Shown: one piece after another, positions 8,886-16,037 of the stretch
Numbering within the stretch: position 1 is the first letter of the stretch
How the letters are laid out: each line of letters opens with the position of its first letter
DNA from: Lachnospiraceae bacterium UBA7182
GTDB lineage: Bacteria; Bacillota; Clostridia; Lachnospirales; Lachnospiraceae
Assembly (NCBI GenBank): GCA_002491115.1
Contig: DKVI01000052.1
Location: 1 to 64,000 of the forward strand
Length of the DNA: 64,000 nt
Reading direction: 5' to 3'
The notes under the pieces: model-generated
Database searches by the model: none
The model's input: the letters and a program-made list of their open reading frames with translations, nothing else
Told to the model about the DNA's origin: nothing
Program-made: the position numbers and the translations under genes

Positions 8886-10337
8886 TTATTCCATCTTGGC
8901 AATCAGGTCTGCGGAGGCTTTATAATGCAGTATTTTGTTTATCACTTCAGCTCTGGTTCCAACTACGACATCCTGACGTTTATTCCATACTTTTTCGTAA
9001 AACTGATCGAACATTTCTTTTACAGATTTGTCGTTGAGGATCAGTATATTATCGCAGTATCTTCCGTTTTCGAGCCGCAAATAACAAAGTGAGTCGGATA
9101 AAAAGAGACAAGGATTGGTTATATACTGAAAATCTGTACTGAAACAACCATCTACCAGTTTAAACAGAGTATCAGATGTATTTAAAACAGACAACATATA
9201 CTCCAGATACCGGATTCTCTGGGTGGGGGTTAAGACGACGCGGTTATTGAAAAAATCCAGTTCCCCTGATACGACCAGATCTGACAGTGCCGATTCATAG
9301 ATCATGACGCGCGTACCGGACTGCCGGATAACATTTTGAGACAGATTATGCAGTTTATAAAGCTCATTTTTATCCGGGACATTCATATAAGCGAGCAGTT
9401 CATCAAACAAATCGTCAGGCAGAATCACTTCTGTAGCATGCCCCAACAGCCATTTGATATTGGTGGAAATCATAGAGCGGATATATTCACAACTGCAAAT
9501 CATATCGTACATGGTTGTTTTTCGAAATATTAATTGTTCTTGACTGGCTAAGAGAAGCGCTTTTTGATAGAGCGCGCAGGATGTGGAAGTGTCTGCCCTT
9601 TCATTCACGGCAATGCATTGTGTATCACCCTGGAATACCATGCATGTGACAGAATAACAATTATCAACTGCGTACAGGAATTTTCCGGAAGCCTGCGGAT
9701 GATTATACAATTGAAAATCAATAGCGGAAAAGCTGGTAAGCATATGTATCAAAAATATGGAATCATAAACGCAGTCTCTTCCGTTGTCGCCCGGTAATTC
9801 ATCAATATTGATCACCATAGTGTAATGATCCGACAAATCTGTATGTGTAAGAGAAAAGTGTCCGTTCTCGATCCCTGCCAGTAAAAGTCGGGTTTCATGA
9901 GTAAGGGACAGCAAATCTATGACTGCCGCTCTTCTGCTTCCTGGCTGCTTTTTAATGAAACGTGCCAATTCGGAAGCGGGTAAACTTATGTAGTAGTTGG
10001 TATTAGACAGACAAGCTGATTCAGCGGGTCGTTTACTTTGCCAGTATGCGTCTTTCAGTATATTATATAATGTGTCTTGAAGGCCTGTACTGTCTTCACA
10101 GTGATATTCATTTAGCAAGGCGCATAGATTATCCTTTTGGGAGGATGTAATAATACACGTTATAATAGAAGAGAGAATGCTTTCAATATTTTTTTCCGAG
10201 GGAAGCATCTTTCCGCTTAACCATTTGCTTATATAGGAGACATCATATCGGACAGCTTGAGAGATCATTGTATTTGTGAGGCCGGCCTGCTGTATTAGCT
10301 GCTGCAGTAAGACGCTGAATGTATTTTTGTTAGACAT
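8886..10337 (-). CDS. Large helix-turn-helix regulator-like protein, function unknown
   Basis: A 483-residue soluble protein. Residues about 8-50 form a Cro/CI-type helix-turn-helix (LIQQAGLTNTMISQ, then VSYISKWLSGKMLPS). The remaining 430 residues are mostly helical, contain several Cys and Tyr residues and resemble no domain I can name. AGGAAA sits 4-6 bases before ATG 10337. It lies directly upstream of the transporter and amidohydrolase genes on the same strand and probably controls them. A 12-bp direct repeat upstream of its start is a plausible binding site. Confidence 0.7.
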   Translation of the reverse strand: MSNKNTFSVLLQQLIQQAGLTNTMISQAVRYDVSYISKWLSGKMLPSEKNIESILSSIITCIITSSQKDNLCALLNEYHCEDSTGLQDTLYNILKDAYWQSKRPAESACLSNTNYYISLPASELARFIKKQPGSRRAAVIDLLSLTHETRLLLAGIENGHFSLTHTDLSDHYTMVINIDELPGDNGRDCVYDSIFLIHMLTSFSAIDFQLYNHPQASGKFLYAVDNCYSVTCMVFQGDTQCIAVNERADTSTSCALYQKALLLASQEQLIFRKTTMYDMICSCEYIRSMISTNIKWLLGHATEVILPDDLFDELLAYMNVPDKNELYKLHNLSQNVIRQSGTRVMIYESALSDLVVSGELDFFNNRVVLTPTQRIRYLEYMLSVLNTSDTLFKLVDGCFSTDFQYITNPCLFLSDSLCYLRLENGRYCDNILILNDKSVKEMFDQFYEKVWNKRQDVVVGTRAEVINKILHYKASADLIAKME

Positions 10338-10390
10338 GTTTTCCTGCTTTTGTTTTTTCTTTTATTTTATCATTATTTTTCTTAAAATAC

Positions 10391-10419
10391 CAGAGATTTT
10401 GCCGTGGCAGAGATTTTGC
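10391..10419. repeat. 12-bp direct repeat upstream of the HTH gene, candidate operator
   Basis: CAGAGATTTTGC occurs at 10391-10402 and again at 10408-10419, perfectly, with a start-to-start distance of 17 bases. It lies 54-82 bases before the start codon of the minus-strand HTH gene, in otherwise AT-rich sequence. Tandem sites of this size and spacing suit cooperative binding of a helix-turn-helix dimer, possibly autoregulation. Confidence 0.45.
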
Positions 10420-10446
10420 TTTTAAAAAACAGAAACTCCAATTTTT

Positions 10447-10500
10447 GTTGAAAATTCAACCAAAACCGGAATCAGCCCTGGTCTTTGTGGTTGGGGTTGT
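10447..10500. other. Hairpin-rich stretch between HTH gene and toxin-antitoxin promoter
   Basis: GTTGAA-AA-TTCAAC (10447-10460) is an inverted repeat. It overlaps a second imperfect hairpin, CAACCAAAACC (10457-10467) with GGTCTTTGTGGTTG (10480-10493), followed by a T-rich run. The second structure looks like a plus-strand terminator, but there is no plus-strand gene upstream of it within 4 kb. It could insulate the toxin-antitoxin promoter or be a relic of a deleted gene. Confidence 0.3.
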
Positions 10501-10540
10501 TTCTTTTAAAATTTATCTGATATTTCCGGCGTAAAATAAT

Positions 10541-10569
10541 TTGACAGGTGTATAGTAACAAGATATAAT
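10541..10569 (+). promoter_or_regulatory. Strong sigma-A type promoter of yefM-yoeB
   Basis: TTGACA at 10541-10546, a 17-base spacer and TATAAT at 10564-10569: both hexamers are perfect consensus. It lies 40 bases upstream of the antitoxin start. Toxin-antitoxin promoters of this type are normally strong and repressed by the antitoxin-toxin complex. Confidence 0.9.
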
Positions 10570-10608
10570 AAAAGTACGGAAAAACATACGAATTTGCGAG
10601 GTGATACT

Positions 10609-10929
10609 ATGTTGGCGGTAAAGAGCATGGATGTGCGTGAAAATTTTAAAGAATGGTGTAATAAAGTTATCGGTGGTGAAACGCTTATTGTGTCAAGGCC
10701 TAAAAATGAAAATGTAGTGATCATATCTGAAAAAAAGTATAACGAAATGGCAAAAGCAAAGAAAAATGCAGAGTATTTGGCTATGCTGGATAAAAGTTTC
10801 CAACAGCTGGAAGAAGGAAAAACCATTTCTTTCGACATGGAAGAATTGCGGGCAATGGAGTCTGATGATTGGAAACCCACGCAAAAAGTATTAAACTGGA
10901 TGAAGCAGATGGAAGAGGAAAATGAATGA
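10609..10929 (+). CDS. yefM: YefM/Phd-type antitoxin
   Basis: A 106-residue protein. ATG 10609 follows GAGGTG at 10598-10603. The N-terminal half (MLAVKSMDVRENFKEWCNKV, then GGETLIVSRPKNENVVIIS) is the Phd/YefM DNA-binding fold. The acidic, Trp-containing C-terminus (MESDDWKPTQKVLNWM) is the flexible toxin-neutralising part. It overlaps the toxin start by 8 bases, the usual translational coupling. It should bind and neutralise YoeB and repress the promoter just upstream. Confidence 0.93.
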   Translation: MLAVKSMDVRENFKEWCNKVIGGETLIVSRPKNENVVIISEKKYNEMAKAKKNAEYLAMLDKSFQQLEEGKTISFDMEELRAMESDDWKPTQKVLNWMKQMEEENE

Positions 10930-11185
10930 TTTAACTTTTACAGATAAAGGTTTTGCTGATTATGTATATTGGCAATTTGAAGACAGAAAAACTGTTAAGC
11001 GAATCAATAATTTGTTAGAGGGTATTAAACGAAATGGAGCAATGCGAGGCATTGGCAAACCCGAACCATTGAAACACCGCCATGGATATTCCAGGCGGAT
11101 TGATGAAAAGAATCGGTTAGTATATGAGATTGATGAATTGCAGAATATCAAAATCATATCATGCAGAGGGCATTATGAAGATTAA
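10922..11185 (+). CDS. yoeB: YoeB-type mRNA interferase toxin
   Basis: An 87-residue RelE/YoeB-fold protein of full length. Family signatures are the start LTFTDKGFADYVYWQ, the central RINNLLEGIKRNG, the basic segment GIGKPEPLKHR, YSRRIDEKNRLVYEI and the C-terminal ISCRGHYED with the catalytic His and aromatic residue. YoeB cuts ribosome-bound mRNA. The gene appears intact. A decayed second copy lies 5.2 kb upstream in the same orientation. Confidence 0.95.
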   Translation: MNDLTFTDKGFADYVYWQFEDRKTVKRINNLLEGIKRNGAMRGIGKPEPLKHRHGYSRRIDEKNRLVYEIDELQNIKIISCRGHYED

Positions 11186-11240
11186 AGCGTAAAATACCTG
11201 ATATTGCTAAAAATTTTTACTTGAAAATACGTTAATTTGT

Positions 11241-11285
11241 TTTACTTTATGCGGAAAATGAATATTGTATGGTTATGATAACCAT
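11241..11285 (+). promoter_or_regulatory. Candidate promoter plus palindromic operator before the glycan operon
   Basis: ATGGTTAT-g-ATAACCAT (11269-11285) is a perfect palindrome with 8-bp arms. Directly upstream are TTTACT (11241-11246) and TATTGT (11263-11268) with a 16-base spacer, each matching 4 of 6 consensus positions. The palindrome would then cover the transcription start, a typical repressor position. The first gene of the large plus-strand operon starts 36 bases downstream. The promoter is a weak call; the palindrome is certain. Confidence 0.4.
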
Positions 11286-11320
11286 GTTAAAGCAGATAAC
11301 TTTCTGGAGGAATGCTGAAC

Positions 11321-12466
11321 ATGAAAAGATGGGTGACAAAGATTGAGACAATACTGCCGTTTGTCATCATAGAATGTTTTCTGGTATACGGAGTGTGTTC
11401 CACGGTTTGTGAGACAGCGTGGCCTGCATCCGGGCAGTACTGGAATTATTTTCTGTATATTTTATATGCAATTGTTTTGATAAAAGTTCTTCTGCAGAGA
11501 AACAGCCGGATGGAATGGCTATTGGTTCTGAGCTTGACCGGGCTGGCAGAGCTGAGCCGGATCACGACGCAGACCAATACTGTCCTGTGGTTTGTATGCG
11601 GAGTTGTGATTGCCAGGAACATAAATCCGGATACTATATTAAAGGCAGATTTTGTGACGAGATTTATTTTGGGGCTCTGTCTGATCATCCTGCCGATTGC
11701 CGGTCTGTACCCGAATCAGGCGGATGTAAAGATAGGCGGACGGTTCAGGGACAGCTTCGGTTGGGCGCATCCTAATGAGATGGGGCTTTTTTTCCTGATG
11801 TTTTGTATCATATGGCTGTATTTCCGACATGACAAATGGAGCTGGAAAGATACGGCGGGAATGCTCCCACTGGTAGTTTTTTTAGACTATTTTGCCAATA
11901 GCCGTACTTCGGAAATTTGTATTATCGGCCTGCTGGTGCTGGAAGGTATTATCTTTTTTCTGCGTAAGAGGAGGACTCCGGTCTGGAGAAGAGTAGAGCT
12001 GGAAGCAGTCATCACTTCGTTTTTTCTTGTTGCGGGCTGCCTGGGAACACTGGTGTTAATAACAATAACAGACAAAGGAAGCAGATGGTTTTCTTATCTG
12101 CCGCAAACTGTTTCCGAACGGTTGAAGCTGGCGCATAACTACTGGGCGGCAGAGGGATTTTCCGTAGCCGGACAGATTTTTGATAATGCAAAGTACACGT
12201 ATCTGGATATCCTGTATCCTTATCTGGCCCTGAACTACGGAATAATTATCCTGCTTTTATTTCTGATTTTAAACGGGATCGCCATCTGGCGGGCCTATAA
12301 GACACAGGATGAAAAAATGCTGCTTATTCTGCTGGTGTTTTTGATATACAGTCTGTTGGAACATGAACATTTTAAGATACTCAGCGGTTTTTACCCTGTG
12401 CTGCTTGGCCATGCGCTGTGGTCAGAGATCAAAGACCAAAGATCCGGAAAAAATACGACAGGCTGA
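11321..12466 (+). CDS. O-antigen ligase/polymerase-like membrane protein (Wzy candidate)
   Basis: A 381-residue polytopic protein. ATG 11321 is preferred to ATG 11312 because GGAGG (11306-11310) is 10 bases from the former and only 1 from the latter. About ten membrane helices are present with a larger loop near residues 255-300 (after LVLITITDKGSRWF), and the segment FGWAHPNEMGLFF near 145-157 resembles the conserved loop of O-antigen ligase/polymerase proteins. Very probably it polymerises repeat units outside the membrane. It is the first gene of the long operon; the CotH gene starts 15 bases later. Confidence 0.7.
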   Translation: MKRWVTKIETILPFVIIECFLVYGVCSTVCETAWPASGQYWNYFLYILYAIVLIKVLLQRNSRMEWLLVLSLTGLAELSRITTQTNTVLWFVCGVVIARNINPDTILKADFVTRFILGLCLIILPIAGLYPNQADVKIGGRFRDSFGWAHPNEMGLFFLMFCIIWLYFRHDKWSWKDTAGMLPLVVFLDYFANSRTSEICIIGLLVLEGIIFFLRKRRTPVWRRVELEAVITSFFLVAGCLGTLVLITITDKGSRWFSYLPQTVSERLKLAHNYWAAEGFSVAGQIFDNAKYTYLDILYPYLALNYGIIILLLFLILNGIAIWRAYKTQDEKMLLILLVFLIYSLLEHEHFKILSGFYPVLLGHALWSEIKDQRSGKNTTG

Positions 12467-12481
12467 AGGAGGAGTGATAAG

Positions 12482-14794
12482 ATGGAAAGACTCGCCCGAA
12501 CGGCAGGCCACAGAAAGACGGCGCCTGTTTTGTCCCTCGTATTTCTGAGTCTGTTTTTCGGCGGAATATTACTCGCCTCTCCGCGGCTGGAAGGAAAGAC
12601 GGACAGCGAAAGAAAAGGTTCTGTTCTGATCAATGAGATATGCAGCTGGAATGAAACCGTGTGCAGGGACGCAAATGAAAGATTCAGTGATTATATAGAG
12701 CTTTACAATGCTTCGCAGGAAGAGATTTCCATAGAAGGGTGGCATTTGTCAGATGACGAGAACCTGACGGAAAAATGCAGGCTGGAAGGAAACCTGCTCC
12801 CGGGAGAACACCGGATTGTCTGGGCGGACGGGGAAGGAGAAACATCCGACGCTGTAGCTTTTAAAATACGCTCGAAAGGAGAGACGGTCTTTCTTACAGA
12901 TGACGGGGGGAATCTTGTAGACGGCGTACAGGTTCCCGACCTGGAGGCGGATACCGTCTATGCGAGAGTGCAGGACGGGGAAGAGATCTGGGAAAGGATG
13001 GAGCCTTCTCCCGGCGAGGACAACGGCCTTTATGCAATTCTTCGCCGGAAAACACTGGAAGCTCCGGTTTTCTCAATGAAAAGCGGTTTTTACGATCAGC
13101 CGTTTCTGCTGGAACTTGCCGCCGGGAATCATGAGACGATCTATTACACGATGGACGGAAGTGAGCCAACCGAAGATTCTGCCGTCTATGAACAGGAAAT
13201 TCTGATCGCTGATGCGAGCAGCCGGCCCAATGTCTATAATTCCGTCAGAAATGTGGTGGAGTGGTGGAAAAGCTATAAGCCTTCTGAAAAACTGGTGGAT
13301 AAAGCAGTGATTATACGTGCGGTGGCCATGGACGACCAGATGAATACCAGTGAGGTGGTGACGGCCACTTATTTTGTGGGACAGAAAAAATATGAAGACG
13401 TCAAGGTCATGTCGCTGGTGGCAGAACCGGAAGAGCTGTTTGGAGAAAACGGAATCTACGTTACCGGAGCGGAATATGATGCGTGGTATCTGTCCGATGG
13501 TCCCGAAGAAGAAGCTCCTTTGCCGAATTTCAGGCAGAAAGGGCGGGAATGGGAAGCCGAAGGAAACGTCCAGATGTTCGAGTCGGGGCAGGAAGTGATG
13601 AATCAGCCCTTTGGCATGCGTATCCAGGGCACGAGTACCCGAGGCGATATTAAGAAAAGATTTAAGATTTATGCCAGAGAAGAGTATGGGGGCAGCGCTT
13701 ATTTTGATTATGAGATATTCGGGAAGCGGTCACATTCTCTTGCGATCAGGGCAGGATTTCTGGATGCGTTTGGCGCGGATCTGGTGGAAGACAGAGCAAT
13801 TGCTGTACAGCGAACCCAGAAAGTGATCGTTTTTTTAAATGGGGAATACTGGTATGAAACGTATCTGAGGGAAAAATATGACAAATATTATCTGCAGGAG
13901 ACCTATGGGGTTGATGCGAATAACGTGGTGATTATAAAAGACGGTAACTGTGTGGAAGGAGAGGAAGCGTATGTGGAAGAATACCAGAAGGTTCTGGACC
14001 GGCTGAGAGAGGACGATGATCCGGATCCCACAGAATCTTATGAACTGCTGAACGAAATGATCGATATGCAGAGCTATATTGATTTTCTGTGTGCCAATAT
14101 TTATCTGTGCAATATGGATGTGACGCAGAATGCCAACTATATGCTCTGGAGGACAATGAAAGACGACGGTACGGAATACGGGGACGGAAAATGGAGATGG
14201 ATGCTGTATGATGTGGACTGTGCCGAGTGGCTGGGACCGGAAGATTACGGTGTAGACAGCCTGCAAAAGATCATCTTTTTTCCGCAGGGACGGTTTGAAA
14301 ACGGCCGCACACCCATGAAGGAACACAGTTTCCTGAAGGCGCTAAGGCATGACGACCGGTTCCGGCAGCAGTTTGTGATGTCGTTTCTCGATATGGTGAA
14401 TACGAATTTTGCCGAAGACCGAGTGGAGAAGAAACTGAAGGAATGGGGAGAGGATCTGACCTGGAACGACGGTTTTTTCGCCGAGCGGTCTGAGTATATC
14501 GTGCCCAATATTGCTGAAGCTTTTCACTTATCGGGCGTGCTGGAAGAAGTGCGTCTGGAGATCAATGACGCGGACGCAGGATATGTAAAGGTCAATGCCT
14601 GCGTGCCTGATCTGTCGGGCGGCTCCTGGACCGGAAGCTATTTCATTGATTACCCGGTAACCTTTGAGGCGGTTGCGGCAAAAGGATATTATTTTGCCGG
14701 ATGGGAGGGGGACCGGACAACGGATGAGAAAAGCATATACGCTGACCTGAAGGAAGGAAGCGTTTATCTAAAAGCGGTGTTTGAAAAAGAGTAA
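12482..14794 (+). CDS. Secreted CotH-family protein with lamin-tail and chitobiase-like domains
   Basis: A 770-residue protein with an N-terminal signal/anchor (hydrophobic 14-33). Domains in order: a lamin-tail domain (about 43-160, starting SVLINEICSWN and including YIELYN and WHLSDD); a chitobiase-like C-terminal/Fn3-like domain (about 195-300, IYYTMDGSEPT); a CotH kinase-like domain (about 310-690, with GMRIQGTSTRG, YLREKYDKYYLQETYG and WRWMLYDVDCA); and a C-terminal repeat of the InlB/bacterial-repeat type (YYFAGWEGD). CotH is a protein kinase in Bacillus spores; the role of secreted CotH in a glycan operon is not established. A GGAGGAG site precedes ATG 12482. Confidence 0.88.
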   Translation: MERLARTAGHRKTAPVLSLVFLSLFFGGILLASPRLEGKTDSERKGSVLINEICSWNETVCRDANERFSDYIELYNASQEEISIEGWHLSDDENLTEKCRLEGNLLPGEHRIVWADGEGETSDAVAFKIRSKGETVFLTDDGGNLVDGVQVPDLEADTVYARVQDGEEIWERMEPSPGEDNGLYAILRRKTLEAPVFSMKSGFYDQPFLLELAAGNHETIYYTMDGSEPTEDSAVYEQEILIADASSRPNVYNSVRNVVEWWKSYKPSEKLVDKAVIIRAVAMDDQMNTSEVVTATYFVGQKKYEDVKVMSLVAEPEELFGENGIYVTGAEYDAWYLSDGPEEEAPLPNFRQKGREWEAEGNVQMFESGQEVMNQPFGMRIQGTSTRGDIKKRFKIYAREEYGGSAYFDYEIFGKRSHSLAIRAGFLDAFGADLVEDRAIAVQRTQKVIVFLNGEYWYETYLREKYDKYYLQETYGVDANNVVIIKDGNCVEGEEAYVEEYQKVLDRLREDDDPDPTESYELLNEMIDMQSYIDFLCANIYLCNMDVTQNANYMLWRTMKDDGTEYGDGKWRWMLYDVDCAEWLGPEDYGVDSLQKIIFFPQGRFENGRTPMKEHSFLKALRHDDRFRQQFVMSFLDMVNTNFAEDRVEKKLKEWGEDLTWNDGFFAERSEYIVPNIAEAFHLSGVLEEVRLEINDADAGYVKVNACVPDLSGGSWTGSYFIDYPVTFEAVAAKGYYFAGWEGDRTTDEKSIYADLKEGSVYLKAVFEKE

Positions 14795-14810
14795 GGGAAG
14801 TATGGACGCC

Positions 14811-16034
14811 ATGAAAATATCTGTAAAAAAACTGGTTATCATTTTGCTGGTAAGCATACTGATCGGAACCGCGGCATTGTGCCTGGTGTATTGTCTGCCT
14901 GTAAAGCCGATGCAGGCGCATATGAGCGAGACCATAGACGCATTTGTGCAGGAGGGGGATAACCCGTTTTTGATTCCCGGCTATAAGGGGTCTTCGTTGG
15001 ATAATTATACAGACGCCGTTATGCTTTGCAACGCGGTGTTTGAATCAGACGCTCCTTTTTATAAGGCGGCCATGACGGTTGCGCGGGCGGCAGATGAGGA
15101 AGAAGAAAATCAGCAGGCTTTGCAGCGGTATTTGTCGTCGGGAAAGGCAGATAAGGTTGGAACCTACGCAAGGTACTGGCATGGATATCTGGTTATATTA
15201 AAACCCCTTTTGCTGCTTATGAATTACCGGGAGATACGCTTTTTGAACGGAGTTGTATCTGCGGGCGTTTTTTTGCTGGCCGTTTGGGGATTTTACAAAA
15301 GAGGGATGAAAAAGGGGATGGCTGCTTTTTTGTTTGCCGCTGCAAGTCTGTTTCCGGTAACGATCCCGTATTCCCTTCAGTTTTCTTCCGTCTATTATAC
15401 AGGAATGCTGGCCTGTCTGGCAGTGCTTTATCAATATGAATTTTTTGAAGAGAAAAAAAGCTGGGCATATTTTTTCTTTGTGACCGGTATTTGTACAAGC
15501 TTCCTGGATTTTCTGACTTACCCGGTATTTACTTTCGGAATGCCGTTGATTCTGTATATGGCGATTCGCAGATGCGGCTTAAAGGAAGAAATAGTGTTTA
15601 CAGTAAAGAGCGGGATCTGCTGGTGCCTGGGATATGTGGGCATGTGGGGCGGAAAATGGGCGGTCGGCTCCTGGCTGACAAAAGAGAATATATGGCTGGA
15701 CGCATTGGGAACTGTGGAACTTCGGGCTTCCGGCGAAGTCTCCGGGGAAAATGCAGTAAGGATTCTGGCAGTTCTCAGGAATTTTTATATTTATTTTAAT
15801 CTTCTCGGTTTTTTGCTGGCAGGACTTTTGCTTTTATGGGTTGTCAGGCAGCTCTACCAATATAAAGAACGGGTCTGCCTGTACCAGATCGGGTGGCTTC
15901 TGGGGGTGGCCTGTATTCCTGTTATATGGTATATGGCTATGGCAAACCATTCTTATATTCACTACTGGTATACGTTCCGCAGCCTGTCAGTCAGTGTTTT
16001 TGCAGTGGGGATGATTCCTCAGATGATGGAGTAG
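14811..16034 (+). CDS. Conserved polytopic membrane protein, paralogue of 44577-45782
   Basis: About 407 residues. The start is uncertain: ATG 14811 has AAGGGAAG (14793-14800) at 10 bases, while ATG 14802 is only 1 base away and TTG 14781 overlaps the CotH gene. It has one N-terminal helix, an external segment with D-N-Y-T-D, then YARYWHGY and about eight more helices. It contains FLDFLTYPV and ends with WY-MANHSYIHYWYTFR. The same four motifs occur in the same order in the gene at 44577. The architecture suggests a GT-C-like enzyme or glycan-handling protein; no named family is recognised. The flippase gene follows after 3 bases. Confidence 0.7.
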   Translation: MKISVKKLVIILLVSILIGTAALCLVYCLPVKPMQAHMSETIDAFVQEGDNPFLIPGYKGSSLDNYTDAVMLCNAVFESDAPFYKAAMTVARAADEEEENQQALQRYLSSGKADKVGTYARYWHGYLVILKPLLLLMNYREIRFLNGVVSAGVFLLAVWGFYKRGMKKGMAAFLFAAASLFPVTIPYSLQFSSVYYTGMLACLAVLYQYEFFEEKKSWAYFFFVTGICTSFLDFLTYPVFTFGMPLILYMAIRRCGLKEEIVFTVKSGICWCLGYVGMWGGKWAVGSWLTKENIWLDALGTVELRASGEVSGENAVRILAVLRNFYIYFNLLGFLLAGLLLLWVVRQLYQYKERVCLYQIGWLLGVACIPVIWYMAMANHSYIHYWYTFRSLSVSVFAVGMIPQMME

Positions 16035-16037
16035 AAG

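Noticed and set aside
5673..10608. Insertion sequence or transposon as the cause of the yoeB-flanked block
   Set aside because: No transposase gene, terminal inverted repeats or target-site duplication was found at the edges; the flanks are only the yoeB copies.
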